This document shows positions 43,522 through 52,382 of a stretch of DNA of 64,000 nt, in pieces. Source of the DNA: Candidatus Bathyarchaeota archaeon. Lineage in GTDB: Archaea > Thermoproteota > Bathyarchaeia > Bathyarchaeales > DTEX01. How positions within the stretch are numbered: the stretch's first letter is position 1; every line of letters starts with the position of its first letter. Below the pieces are notes generated by a model. That model worked only from the letters and a program-made list of their open reading frames with translations. It had not been told where the DNA came from and searched no databases. The stretch lies in the NCBI GenBank assembly GCA_018397065.1, contig JAGTRI010000004.1:1-64000 (forward strand), written 5' to 3'. Both the position numbers and the translations under genes were made by a program.

Positions 43522-44730
43522 ATGAGAAACATTGTTGTCACAGATTTAAGGCAGATTCCTTTGGAAAACCAAAGAATTGAAGTAATTGAGAGAAAGGGGC
43601 TTGGGCATCCAGATACTATTTGCGATAGTATAATGAACGATATCTCAATTAATCTTAGCAAGGAGTACTTGAAGAGGACTGGAAGCATTTTGCATCACAA
43701 TATTGATAAGGCTCTTTTGGCTGCTGGGCATGTAGAAACTCGGTTTAAGGGTGGCATAGTAAAAAAGCCGATGAAGCTAATTTTTGGCGATAGGGCAACA
43801 TACGAGATTGACGGAGACGAAGTTCCCGTTGAGGAGATTGCGGTTCAAACAGCGAAACAGTGGTTCAAAAAGAACATGCGATTTGTAAATCCTGATGAGC
43901 ATGTTGTGTATCAGGTAGAGATTCAGCCAGGTTCATCAGCTTTGACGGATATTTTTAGAAGAGGCGGTAGAGTTCTTGAGGCAAATGACACTTCCGCAGC
44001 TGTTGGTTGGGCGCCTCTTACGAAGACGGAGATTGCTGTCTTAAAGACGGAGAATTACTTGAATTCAAAGGAGTTTAAAAAGAGTTTTCCAGAGTCCGGT
44101 GAAGACATTAAGGTTATGGGTTTGAGAAAAGATGATAATTTAGAATTGATTATTTCAATGGCCTTTGTTGACCGTTTCATTGAAAGTGAAAAACACTATT
44201 TTAAATTGAAAGAAGAGATTCTTGAAAACGCTAAGCAGCATGTTGAGAAGAATAACAGCTTCTCTAAGACGCAGGTGCAGCTGAACACTTTGGACACTCC
44301 TGGAAGAGGGATAGATGGAATTTACCTAACTGTTTTAGGTACAAGCGCAGATGGGGCTGATTCAGGTCAAGTAGGTAGAGGAAACAGGGCTAATGGGCTT
44401 ATTTCGCTTAATCGACCTCAGTGTTCGGAGGCTGCGGCTGGCAAGAACCCGGTTAGTCACGTTGGTAAAATCTATAATTTATTGACTTTTCAGATTGCAA
44501 ACAAGATTCATCAGCAGGTTCAGGATGTTAAAGAGGTGTATGTTTGGCTGTTGAGTAAAATTGGGCAACCTATTGATCAACCAACAGTAGCAGCAGTTCA
44601 GATTATCCCGGATGGGCATGTTTCTTTTGATAAGGTTAAGAAGGAAGCAGCTGAAGTTGTTGATTCTGAGCTTGAAAACATTGAAAAATTCTGTATGGAG
44701 TTAGCTATAGGCAAGATTCCTGTGTGTTAG
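43522..44730 (+). CDS. mat: Archaeal S-adenosylmethionine synthetase
   Basis: A 402-residue archaeal-type methionine adenosyltransferase, distantly related to the bacterial enzyme. ERKGLGHPDTICDSI near residue 22 starts the active site. Later TPGRGIDGIYLTVLGTSADGADSGQVGRGNRANGLIS and EAAAGKNPVSHVGKIYN give the nucleotide and methionine sites. It makes SAM from ATP and methionine, complementing the core MetE upstream. A TATA-like GTATATATTC lies at 43467-43476. Confidence 0.96.
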   Translation: MRNIVVTDLRQIPLENQRIEVIERKGLGHPDTICDSIMNDISINLSKEYLKRTGSILHHNIDKALLAAGHVETRFKGGIVKKPMKLIFGDRATYEIDGDEVPVEEIAVQTAKQWFKKNMRFVNPDEHVVYQVEIQPGSSALTDIFRRGGRVLEANDTSAAVGWAPLTKTEIAVLKTENYLNSKEFKKSFPESGEDIKVMGLRKDDNLELIISMAFVDRFIESEKHYFKLKEEILENAKQHVEKNNSFSKTQVQLNTLDTPGRGIDGIYLTVLGTSADGADSGQVGRGNRANGLISLNRPQCSEAAAGKNPVSHVGKIYNLLTFQIANKIHQQVQDVKEVYVWLLSKIGQPIDQPTVAAVQIIPDGHVSFDKVKKEAAEVVDSELENIEKFCMELAIGKIPVC

Positions 44731-44748
44731 CGTGCCGTTTTTTGTTTT

Positions 44749-45642
44749 TTACTTTAGGATTATGATTGAGCCGTATCCTACGATTAGGTCTTTTCCTCCG
44801 CCGGTGTCGTGGCTTGTCGCATATTTTAGGAGTTTAGCTTCTTTTGCGCCTAGTTCTTTAGCTCCAACTATCATCGTGGCGACTGGAAGGGAACCGCACA
44901 TTGTGTAGCCTTTTTCTTGAACTGTGTTAACCAGTTTTTCCGCGTCTAATTTTAGGATGATGTCTATGATGGATTTGTCTGCGTCGTTCATCCACTTTAA
45001 AGCTTTTTCGAATGGTCTCATTCCGACAGGCGCATACCCGTAGTTTGGACCATAATGAATGAAGTCTGTGCTTCCTAGAATGACTGTGTCTTTTTGTCGG
45101 TCTTTTACTGCTTTTGCAATTGCTTTGCCAACGTTTTCGCACATTACGTAGTCGCTGTAGCCTACAGTTATGGGTACGATTTTGAAGTTTCCGTTGTAGA
45201 TGTATTGGAGAAATGGAAGTTGGATCTCGATTGAGTGCTCTTGGTCGTGTGCCTCCGGGTTTATGTCTATGTACTCAGAATTTTTTGCAATGGCTTTTGC
45301 AAGTTCTGAGTCCACTTCCACGTCTCCTAGTGGCATCTTCCAGACTCCTTCAAGCATCGTGTTGAAGCCTGGGTAGCCCCTGTGATTTACTCCTATGATT
45401 ACGAAGGTTTCTGGCGTTCCATCTTTTGCTATGCTGTGGTAGGCGTGTCCGGCGATAGGTCCTGAGTAGATGAGTCCAGCGTGGGGAACTACTGCTCCAA
45501 CTATGCGTCTTTCTCCGTGCTCTTGGATTTTAGGGAGTTCTCCGACTCCGTGTTTTGAGGTGAAACACCATTCTATTTCTTCTTGTTCTTCTTTGCTGTT
45601 GAAGGGGTGAAACCCCCAAGCTGAAGGTCTTCTAACCCTCAT
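44749..45642 (-). CDS. MEMO/AmmeMemoRadiSam system protein B family
   Basis: A 297-residue protein of the MEMO family, fold-related to LigB dioxygenases. Conserved segments are GAVVPHAGLIYSGPIAGHAYHSI, FVIIGVNHRGY, DQEHSIEIQLPFLQYI and ILGSTDFIHYGPNYGY. These keep the His/Asp/Cys residues that line the vestigial metal site. In prokaryotes this family is often fused to or near AMMECR1 and radical SAM domains. None is adjacent here. The function is not established. Confidence 0.88.
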   Translation of the reverse strand: MRVRRPSAWGFHPFNSKEEQEEIEWCFTSKHGVGELPKIQEHGERRIVGAVVPHAGLIYSGPIAGHAYHSIAKDGTPETFVIIGVNHRGYPGFNTMLEGVWKMPLGDVEVDSELAKAIAKNSEYIDINPEAHDQEHSIEIQLPFLQYIYNGNFKIVPITVGYSDYVMCENVGKAIAKAVKDRQKDTVILGSTDFIHYGPNYGYAPVGMRPFEKALKWMNDADKSIIDIILKLDAEKLVNTVQEKGYTMCGSLPVATMIVGAKELGAKEAKLLKYATSHDTGGGKDLIVGYGSIIILK

Positions 45643-45999
45643 TCTTAATCCCTAAGAATACATATGTTGAGGAAATATAAAAACGACGAAAAGTTGAGCT
45701 GTTTTCTGACGTTTCAAGCATGTCGAATCTGTTTTGCACACTGGTTTTTTGTTTCTTTCTTTTTTGTGTGTTGTTGAGGGAGGAGGGGTTATATATAGTC
45801 TGGTTAGCTTTCTTGTCCATTTTTTCACGTTCGTGCTTATTCCGTGCACTTTGAATTTTTTTCTTTATATAGGCTTTATGGAAACATGTGGAAGACTTTG
45901 TTTTGTAGATGGCTTTTTATGTGATTGGTTTTTGTATGTTATATACTATGGTTTATTGTATTTCAGCGGTTGGTAGGGTTTTGATTTGGAGGCAGAAGT
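45643..45999. other. Non-coding, T-rich gap
   Basis: About 357 nt between divergent genes. A TATA-like GTTATATATAGTC lies at 45789-45801. Apart from short hydrophobic frames produced by T-rich DNA, no gene is seen. The distance from the TATA to the B3/4 start (about 200 nt) leaves room for a long leader or a small RNA. Confidence 0.5.
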
Positions 46000-46665
46000 T
46001 TGATCAAGTTTGTTATAGGTGAGGACATAAAGGCTGCGTTTCCTGATTTGATAATTTTGGTTGCACAAATCAGCGATGTTAATGTCCGATCATCTGATTT
46101 GGAGCTTGAGGAGTTCAAGAAGCTCGTAATTGGAGAAACGCAACGGTTTTATGATGCTGAAACGCTTAAGGATAGGCCTGTGCTAAGGGCTTACCGTGAC
46201 TTCTTTTGGAGAATCAAGGTTGACCCTACAAAGGTTCGTCCTGCAGCTGAGGCTCTGATTCGAAGAATTGTTGTTGGGAACCCGTTGCCTCGTATAAACA
46301 CGTTTGTTGACGCCTACAATCTTGCTTCAGTTAAGACGGAGGTCGCCGTTGCCGCGTTCGATGCTGACAGGCTGCGTGGAGATTTAAGGCTGCGATTCTC
46401 AGAAAAGGGTGAAAAGTTCCTCGGAATTGGAATGAGTAAGCCCTTGCAGCTTCAAGACGGCGAAATCGTGGTTCAGGACGACGAGAAACTTGTCGCCGTT
46501 TACCCTTACCGGGACGCTGAAGACTCGAAGGTCACGGAAGCCACCAAAAATGTCGTGTTGCTGTTTTGCGGTGTTCCAGGTATAAGTGAAGAAAAACTGT
46601 TGGAAGCAAAGAATGTTACAGTTGATTACGTGACAAAGTTTTGTGGTGGAACCGTAAAAGTTTAG
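46000..46665 (+). CDS. B3/4 domain protein (phenylalanyl-tRNA synthetase beta-like editing fold)
   Basis: A 221-residue protein with the B3/4 domain. The pattern includes FYDAETLKDRPVLRAYRDFFWRIKVDPTKVRPAAEALIRR and NPLPRINTFVDAYNLASVKTEVAVAAFDADRL. These proteins may deacylate mischarged tRNA in trans. The TTG start has GGAGGCAGAAG upstream. It is followed 30 nt later by pyrF. The substrate tRNA is unknown. Confidence 0.85.
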   Translation: MIKFVIGEDIKAAFPDLIILVAQISDVNVRSSDLELEEFKKLVIGETQRFYDAETLKDRPVLRAYRDFFWRIKVDPTKVRPAAEALIRRIVVGNPLPRINTFVDAYNLASVKTEVAVAAFDADRLRGDLRLRFSEKGEKFLGIGMSKPLQLQDGEIVVQDDEKLVAVYPYRDAEDSKVTEATKNVVLLFCGVPGISEEKLLEAKNVTVDYVTKFCGGTVKV

Positions 46666-46695
46666 AACGTAGAAGAACACGTGAAAAGGGGAAAA

Positions 46696-47457
46696 ATGGT
46701 GTTGTCGTTCAAGCAGAGAATGGCGGAGTTAGCAGAAAAGAAGGATTCCAACATTGTGTTGGCGCTGGACCAGCTTCCGGAGGACGCGAGATCTCTTGTA
46801 GAAATAGGCATAAAAATTCTTGAGAAGACGCATCCCTACATCTGCGCAGTTAAGCTGAACCATCATCTTGTTCTGCCACTGGGGTTGTTTGATGGAACAA
46901 AGAAAATCGTGGACAAAGCACACAACCTCAATTTGCCTGTGATAATGGACTGCAAAATAAACGACATCGGATACACGAACCGCGTCATATCTGAAAACTA
47001 TTTTAACGCAGGTTTTGACGCCGTAATTGCGAACCCGTTCGTCGGGTGGGACGACGGGCTTCAACCAGTCTTCGAGGTTGCTGAAAAAATGAGCCGAGGC
47101 GTAATCTTGCTAGTTTACATGAGCCACAAGGCCGCGTGGGAAGGCTACGGACAAATAGTTCATGACCCAAATGCTGATGAGCTAAAAGCACAATACCTAG
47201 TTTTTGCTCAGAAAGCATTGGCGTGGAACGCAGACGGCGCAATTGTAGGTGCAACATATCCAGAAAAAATCCGAGAAATCCGTACGATCCTTAAAGAAAA
47301 AGTGCCTATTTACTCGCCTGGCGTAGGCGTACAGGGCGGAGAAGTCAAAGCAGCTGTTGAGGCGGGTTCAAAATACTTGATAATTGGAAGGTCAATAACG
47401 CTAGCGGATAATCCTAGGCAAGCTGCGAAATCATTTAGAGACGCTGCAAAGGACTAA
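46696..47457 (+). CDS. pyrF: Orotidine-5'-phosphate decarboxylase
   Basis: A 253-residue OMP decarboxylase from ATG 46696, after AAAAGGGGAAAA; a GTG 15 nt upstream is the alternative. NIVLALDQLPED starts the barrel. The catalytic Lys-Asp-Lys-Asp array is in VKLNHH and MDCKINDIGYTN. Later, GAIVGATYPEKI, SPGVGVQGGEV and YLIIGRSITLADNP close the phosphate site. It makes UMP. The length suits the archaeal/eukaryote-like class. Confidence 0.92.
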   Translation: MVLSFKQRMAELAEKKDSNIVLALDQLPEDARSLVEIGIKILEKTHPYICAVKLNHHLVLPLGLFDGTKKIVDKAHNLNLPVIMDCKINDIGYTNRVISENYFNAGFDAVIANPFVGWDDGLQPVFEVAEKMSRGVILLVYMSHKAAWEGYGQIVHDPNADELKAQYLVFAQKALAWNADGAIVGATYPEKIREIRTILKEKVPIYSPGVGVQGGEVKAAVEAGSKYLIIGRSITLADNPRQAAKSFRDAAKD

Positions 47458-47545
47458 TTTTTGTGCTATTCTGAAAAGAAAGTTTATCTTGCCTCTAAAC
47501 GAAAGCAGCTGGTTTAATTATTTGCTGAAGCAAAAAGTTCTAAGC

Positions 47546-47689
47546 CTATTTGTTCCAAAGTTCTCTTCTTAGGAGGTCGCGTACTGCGGCTCTTATAGCT
47601 GCGCTTCGACTTGGATACATGTTTTGTCGAACAAGTTCGTCGAGTCCTTCAAGATATGCTTCGGGAAGCAGAACGGTTACAAGCTTCAT
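47546..47689 (-). CDS. Minimal ribbon-helix-helix DNA-binding protein (47 aa)
   Basis: A 47-residue frame, ATG at 47689 and TAG at 47546-47548. The order is a beta strand (KLVTVLLPEAYLE), helix 1 (GLDELVRQNMYPSRSAA) and helix 2 (IRAAVRDLLRRELW), as in archaeal CopG/MetJ-like ribbon-helix-helix regulators. It is short but complete. It is convergent with pyrF and divergent from the GMP-synthase gene. The operator is unknown. Confidence 0.8.
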   Translation of the reverse strand: MKLVTVLLPEAYLEGLDELVRQNMYPSRSAAIRAAVRDLLRRELWNK

Positions 47690-47832
47690 ACGACTTGCGC
47701 CTCAACATAACATACTAACATATGGTTTTATTACTATGTACAACATTTAAGTTTAAAAGAATTTGGTATAAGATGAATGAGGCACAATTCAAACATTCAT
47801 CGATAATTGCAACGGAAAGAGGAGAAAAAAGC

Positions 47833-49035
47833 ATGAAAGAATTCAACGCGAAAAAATTTGTTAAAGAACAGATAAACGAAATAAAACAGGTCATAGGCAA
47901 CGAAAAAGCCGTAATTGCAGTTTCAGGCGGTGTTGATAGCTCAACATGCGCTGTTCTTGTCCACCAAGCAATTGGAGACAACCTTATCTGCGTCATACTG
48001 GATGACGCTTTTATGCGAGAGGGAGAACCTGAAAAGGTCGCAGAACTACTTTCGCAGCCCCCGCTGAATCTTCCGATGAGGATTGAACGTGTTCAAGAAC
48101 GTTTCTTAACTGCACTTCGCGGACTTAGAGACGCGGAAGAGAAGCGTAAAGCCTTTAGGAAGACTTTTTACGAGACTCTTAGCGACATCGCGAAAAAGGA
48201 AGGAAGCATGTTTCTCGTTCAAGGTACGATACTTGCAGATATCATTGAAACAAAAGGCGGAATAAAGACGCAGCATAATGTCCTCGAACAAATAGGCATC
48301 AGCACAAGGGAACTCTACGGGTTCAAGGTTGTTGAACCTTTGGTGACGTTACTTAAGCACCAAGTAAGACAGGTCGCCAGATACCTCAAGATTCCGCCAG
48401 AAATTTCCGAGAGGCAACCGTTTCCTGGCCCTGGGCTTTCAGTTAGAGTTGTTGGAGAGATTACGCTTGACAAGTTGGCTGCGCTGAAAAAGGCGACGTC
48501 AGCTGTAGAAAATAACTTGTCTAAACATGATCCAAGCCAATATTTCGCTGCAATCATTAACAACGAGGAAATTTATCCACGCCCAAACCTTAGAGGGCTT
48601 GTGGACTTAACAGCAAGATACCTTGAACTTAGCCAGATGAACGTTTGGATTAAAGTTCTCGCAGACAAGGCCACAGGTATGAAACAAAAAGCTCGGCGAT
48701 ACGGCGAAATTGCGGCTGTCACGTGCAGAAAAGACAGCGGCGAGCTCTATCAGCCCGACTACAAGGACTTAAACGGTCTTCAAAAAAGGATATTGTCAAA
48801 GATGAGGTCTGCCACAAGAGTCTTGTACGAGATAGGCGAAGGAGATAAAAAACAGCCTTATGTCGTCGTTGTTAGAGCTGTTAAGACAGAAGATTTCCTT
48901 AAAGCCCAAGTAGCTGAAATCCCGTGGCCTACTCTTCAAGAAACAGCGTCTCAGATTCTCAAGGAGTGCCCAAATGTTTCGTCGGTTTACTACGACATTA
49001 CACCCAAGCCTCCAGCGACAATAGAGATGGAGTAA
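47833..49035 (+). CDS. GMP-synthase-like ATP pyrophosphatase (GuaA subunit B type)
   Basis: A 400-residue protein from ATG 47833, with AGAGGAGAAAAAAG upstream. The N-terminus has the PP-loop VIAVSGGVDSSTCAVLVHQAIGD. The family hallmarks QGTILADIIET, IKTQHNV, RQPFPGPGLSVRV and the C-terminal DITPKPPATIE are present. The glutaminase subunit is not next to it. The usual FVDTGLMR segment is replaced by ILDDAFMREGE, and the protein is about 90 residues longer than typical archaeal GuaAb, with extra sequence at about 240-320. It probably aminates XMP to GMP, but divergence allows another substrate. Confidence 0.8.
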   Translation: MKEFNAKKFVKEQINEIKQVIGNEKAVIAVSGGVDSSTCAVLVHQAIGDNLICVILDDAFMREGEPEKVAELLSQPPLNLPMRIERVQERFLTALRGLRDAEEKRKAFRKTFYETLSDIAKKEGSMFLVQGTILADIIETKGGIKTQHNVLEQIGISTRELYGFKVVEPLVTLLKHQVRQVARYLKIPPEISERQPFPGPGLSVRVVGEITLDKLAALKKATSAVENNLSKHDPSQYFAAIINNEEIYPRPNLRGLVDLTARYLELSQMNVWIKVLADKATGMKQKARRYGEIAAVTCRKDSGELYQPDYKDLNGLQKRILSKMRSATRVLYEIGEGDKKQPYVVVVRAVKTEDFLKAQVAEIPWPTLQETASQILKECPNVSSVYYDITPKPPATIEME

Positions 49036-49085
49036 CAGTCTCCTTTTAAGCAACGTTTCCTAACATGTAGAAAGGTGACAGTGCG

Positions 49086-49409
49086 ATGAGAGTTCTGGTT
49101 CAACGAATTGAATCCATAAAAGACCCATCTGGCAACCTTGGCAAACGGGTGGAACTCGTTGAGGAGGAAATTATGCCGAGCTACGCGATTAGACCCCCAA
49201 CTGAAGAGGCTCGAATAATCCAAGACGTCTTTAAGGCTTTACAACAACAAATGCCTATACTTGGAGCGCAAGCAAGGTTCAGCTCACCAAAAATTATACT
49301 ATTTTTAACAGAGCAAGAATATGAAGCACTAGGTGTAAGGTTCGACGTAAACCAGGTTTATGATGTGGATCTGGCGGAAGGGACAATAAAATTCCGAAAA
49401 GTCTCTTAG
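49086..49409 (+). CDS. Conserved-looking small archaeal protein, function unknown
   Basis: A 107-residue soluble protein. It starts MRVLVQRIESIKDPSGNLGKRVELVEEE and ends TEQEYEALGVRFDVNQVYDVDLAEGTIKFRKV. The composition is alpha/beta with no metal ligands or transmembrane segment. It lies between the GMP-synthase-like and acylphosphatase genes on the same strand. I do not recognise the family with confidence. Confidence 0.6.
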   Translation: MRVLVQRIESIKDPSGNLGKRVELVEEEIMPSYAIRPPTEEARIIQDVFKALQQQMPILGAQARFSSPKIILFLTEQEYEALGVRFDVNQVYDVDLAEGTIKFRKVS

Positions 49410-49495
49410 GCCTTGACTCAATCCAAACGATTACCGCCAAATAGAAATCAACAACAAACAGTTAACCACGTCAAATTTCGTATAGGCTGACAAAT

Positions 49496-49771
49496 ATGAA
49501 AGTTAGAGCACACGTGTTTGTTAGAGGACACGTTCAAGGCGTATTCTTTAGGTTCGAAACCCGCGCAAAAGCTATGCAACATAAAGTAACTGGATGGGTA
49601 AAAAATTTACGTGACGGAAGAGTGGAAGCAGTCTTCGAGGGAGAAAAAGAAGCGGTTGAAGCCATGATAGATTTCTGCCGCCGTGGACCTTCTGGAGCTA
49701 CAGTTACAGGCGTTGACGTGCTTTGGGAAGAACCCAAAGGAGAATTTGACAGATTCAGCGTATTGTACTAA
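49496..49771 (+). CDS. acyP: Acylphosphatase
   Basis: A 91-residue acylphosphatase. RAHVFVRGHVQGVFFRFETRA carries the catalytic Arg19, and GWVKNLRDGRVEAVFEGE carries Asn37. The length is complete. It hydrolyses acyl phosphates such as acetyl phosphate or carbamoyl phosphate. No operon partner is evident; the gap to the previous gene is 86 nt. Confidence 0.95.
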   Translation: MKVRAHVFVRGHVQGVFFRFETRAKAMQHKVTGWVKNLRDGRVEAVFEGEKEAVEAMIDFCRRGPSGATVTGVDVLWEEPKGEFDRFSVLY

Positions 49772-49883
49772 TGATGAACCTTTTCGATGTTGCGATAAAA
49801 ACCAAAAGAAATATTAGTCATTGTACAGTTGTTACTTGTTGCAGCCAACAATTTTTAGAATAATAAAGGAAAAAGGTGATTTA

Positions 49884-50243
49884 ATGAGCGAAGGATGGAT
49901 TGAAACTTGCGCCAGAATTCTTGAACAAATCGAGAAAATGGCTGAAAAACCAGACAAAGACAGACTGGACATAATTCAGTCAATGCGGTTCTCTCTCTAT
50001 GCCCTTCATCGAAGTATACTAGGCTGGCTTAACTGGGTGAATAACCCAGACATTATGGTGTCTTTTACAAAGGAGGAACTCGAGGCGATGAACAAAAAAA
50101 TTACGAGTTTTATACAGGACTTCATAAAATATGACATGGAAGTAACTGAAAAAGGCGCAAGCAAAAACGTTGTTGCCCAAAAAGCTAGAAGAGAAGCCGA
50201 AGAAAGAGCCAGAAGAAGCCCAGAAGACATATTCTATATTTAA
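49884..50243 (+). CDS. DUF2153-like archaeal helical protein
   Basis: A 119-residue protein from ATG 49884, preceded by AAGGTGATTTA. It is helical and charged, with a conserved-looking core DRLDIIQSMRFSLYALHRSILGWLNWVNNPDIMVSFTKEEL and a basic C-terminal tail. It resembles an uncharacterised archaeal family remembered as DUF2153. The role is unknown. A sequence search against that family would settle the name. Confidence 0.55.
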   Translation: MSEGWIETCARILEQIEKMAEKPDKDRLDIIQSMRFSLYALHRSILGWLNWVNNPDIMVSFTKEELEAMNKKITSFIQDFIKYDMEVTEKGASKNVVAQKARREAEERARRSPEDIFYI

Positions 50244-50254
50244 CCAGAATCTGG

Positions 50255-50713
50255 CTATGCCCTCTTCATAATTCTAAAGTGGCTGTCCTTCCCAGCGCTT
50301 ACGTACTCTCCATTCATCTGGTCGCGGACAATATTTGCTATTCGCCTAAAGTTATCCGCGCCGAGGAAGGCTCGGGGTTTAATGATTACTTGGTCGTCCT
50401 TCTCCTCAAAATACAACATGCTTAACAAATCCTGAGGAAAAACCTTCTGCACGTCTTCAGCTGACTGAATACTGCTTGGAGGAGAAGGAGCAGCTAAAGG
50501 TTCACTAGTCATGATAGTTTGCTGAGAAGTCTTCGGTTGAGGAAGAATCCTAGAAGGCTCGGATACCAATGGCTGCGGAACAGCGCCTAGACCAGCTTTG
50601 AGGCTTTGCGAAATCTCAGAAAGGTCTTCTGACAGAAATTTCAGAATCCTCGTTAATTCGTCGATGCGCCTAATTAGGTCTTCAATCCTTGTTTTCTCTT
50701 CGCCCATAGACAT
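50255..50713 (-). CDS. Coiled-coil protein with proline-rich linker, unknown function
   Basis: A 152-residue protein from ATG 50713 (GGATGG upstream). Residues 1-40 form a coiled coil (TRIEDLIRRIDELTRILKFLSEDL). A proline/serine-rich linker spans about 45-90. The C-terminal 60 residues form a small domain (DLLSMLYFEEKDDQVIIKPRAFLGADNFRRIANIVRDQ). It could be a scaffold or a small DNA- or partner-binding protein. No family is recognised. Confidence 0.6.
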   Translation of the reverse strand: MSMGEEKTRIEDLIRRIDELTRILKFLSEDLSEISQSLKAGLGAVPQPLVSEPSRILPQPKTSQQTIMTSEPLAAPSPPSSIQSAEDVQKVFPQDLLSMLYFEEKDDQVIIKPRAFLGADNFRRIANIVRDQMNGEYVSAGKDSHFRIMKRA

Positions 50714-50746
50714 GAACCATCCAAACGAAACTTTAAACTCTCTCAA

Positions 50747-51129
50747 TCAATTATTTAGACGCCTTTTCTTTTAAAAGTAGCTATGCCCAGTTTTTGATGG
50801 CCTTTCAGCATTAACCAATTGTCAAGTCTGCTTCTAAACCGATGAAATAATTTAAAAATTATTATACTGAATAGAAAATGTAGATTCACTGGATTCCATA
50901 TTTCTCTTCAAGTTTCTGAAGCCTTGTCACTATCCAATTATCTTTCCTGTCAAATCAAGTAGAAACACATAGTCATTTATATTTTCAAAAATGTTGCTAG
51001 TCTTCTCAAAATACAGTTTTAATTTTGGCCAGAGAGTTTTCCATTAGATGTCTTAAAAAATGAAAGTGCCCCAATATTTGCTTGAACATTTTTCATTTTT
51101 TTACGGCCTCCTATCTTGGCATCCTACTG
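50747..51129. other. Gap containing a PAS-domain remnant
   Basis: No intact gene is visible in this A/T-rich stretch. The minus-strand fragment at 50930-51043 is described separately. Short downstream frames on the minus strand (VTRLQKLEEKYGIQ) may belong to the same decayed gene. Confidence 0.5.
50930..51043 (-). pseudogene. Fragment of a PAS-domain protein
   Basis: A minus-strand frame of 37 codons without a start codon encodes a typical PAS opening: a linker helix, then IFENINDYVFLLDLTGKIIG, then a stop. Intact PAS domains continue about 80 residues with further conserved strands, which are missing. It lies upstream of no histidine kinase. It looks like a vestige of a two-component or sensor protein; the short length keeps confidence low. 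Confidence 0.35.
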
Positions 51130-51453
51130 TTAAAATGTTTTTTCAGGATTGTTATGTGTAAGTCTAAATTCAGAAATTAAGATTGGAAAATTAACTGGCC
51201 CTTTTTCCTTGAATTCCAATCCTAATTTTTGGCAAAAGATTCTTGCGATTGTTCTTTCAATAATTGTAGACTTCCCTAGAGGGGTTACTTCGACAGAAAA
51301 CCTAGTTGGTGTGGTGTCATCCAATAGGATAGCTCTTAGATCTGTAGAGAAAACTGTAAGGTTATATGGAATTTCGTGTATTGAACACGATTTTTTCTTA
51401 TGATATTCATAAATCAGTTGGGTGCTTTTATCTCCTAAGGCTGACTTCAGCAC
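51130..51453 (-). CDS. NitrOD5-like sensory output domain protein
   Basis: A 107-residue protein. The pattern L-x2-ALG-x8-IYEYHKKK, then IPYNLTVFSTDLRAILLDD, then STIIERTIARIFCQKLGLEF matches the NitrOD5-type output domain known from thaumarchaeal and bathyarchaeal signalling proteins. No sensor domain is attached. A TATA-like GGTTATAATAG on this strand (51487-51499) suggests its own promoter. GTG 51453 is the first standard start, but conserved sequence may begin at the ATT codon three codons earlier. Family call from memory. Confidence 0.5.
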   Translation of the reverse strand: MLKSALGDKSTQLIYEYHKKKSCSIHEIPYNLTVFSTDLRAILLDDTTPTRFSVEVTPLGKSTIIERTIARIFCQKLGLEFKEKGPVNFPILISEFRLTHNNPEKTF

Positions 51454-51699
51454 TTCATCAATAGTTTAGACTAACAATTCGTCAAATCTATTATAACCAT
51501 GCTTCGAGACTTGTACATAGGTTTTTACTAATTCCGATTTCGTTGCCAAACCTTAACCCTGATGGTTTCATATTCTATAGCCTATGAGACAGTTTACACC
51601 ATTGAAAACTACTTAACTTCTACGAATCATCTGTATGTTAAAAAAATATAGAGCAAGAATTGGAGCTGGTGAGACTAAAGAAACAATCCTTTTAAGAAA

Positions 51700-52371
51700 T
51701 TAGAGAATCAATGTTCTTTCAAAATCCCTTTGAGTTGTTTCACCGCAATAAGGACAAAACGTATATTGCGTGGGAATTTTTCTGCCACAATTTTTGCAGT
51801 TGACCTTCTGAATTGGTTTTCCACAAAAAGGGCAGAAATCGAACTCAACCGAAACTTCTTTCCCGCATTCTCCGCAAAAAAAACTTAATCTTTTGGATTG
51901 CTCCCTTGAAATGTAACGCCCTGTTTCTTGTGAACTCATAAGAATCATAAGCCAAAAGGCGACTGGTATAAACATGCCAAGAGGTAGGCTTTGATATGTC
52001 TGGTATAGCATATACGGAATGTAAACTTCTTCATATCCGGAGCCGGCGAAGAGTACCATTCCAATTAGGCTGAAGATGCCTCCCCACTCTACAAAGTAGT
52101 CTCGTTTCCGTTTGAACGTTCCCCATAGACATAAGATTACTCCTAATAGAACAAACATTGTTCCCAAGTACTTCGGAACAGAGTTATAGGCTTCCCAGCT
52201 CGTGTAAATCCCTAATGAGCCAAAATCGGTTACATATTCAACCATAAAGGGAAACTCAAAAATATAGAACCACGAAGTCGACGTTCCAGTTATATTTGTG
52301 CCCCAAATAATTTTCCAAGGAAAAAACAACGACATAAAAAGCGTAAGACAAGCCGCCGTTCGAAGATTCAT
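51700..52371 (-). CDS. Membrane protein with C-terminal double zinc ribbon
   Basis: A 223-residue protein. About four hydrophobic segments (residues 5-25, 68-88, 95-112, 130-150) are followed by a cytoplasmic-looking tail with CGECGKEV, CPFCGKPI, CKNCGRKI and CPYCGET. These eight cysteines form two zinc ribbons. It lies 11 nt after hisS on the same strand. The function is unknown; the fusion suggests a membrane-anchored interaction module. Confidence 0.7.
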   Translation of the reverse strand: MNLRTAACLTLFMSLFFPWKIIWGTNITGTSTSWFYIFEFPFMVEYVTDFGSLGIYTSWEAYNSVPKYLGTMFVLLGVILCLWGTFKRKRDYFVEWGGIFSLIGMVLFAGSGYEEVYIPYMLYQTYQSLPLGMFIPVAFWLMILMSSQETGRYISREQSKRLSFFCGECGKEVSVEFDFCPFCGKPIQKVNCKNCGRKIPTQYTFCPYCGETTQRDFERTLIL

Positions 52372-52382
52372 TTTTCTCCGCC

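Noticed and set aside
45734..45976. 80-codon hydrophobic frame in the T-rich gap
   Set aside because: The hydrophobicity follows from T-rich DNA; it has no ribosome-binding site and many cysteine/phenylalanine runs unlike a membrane protein.
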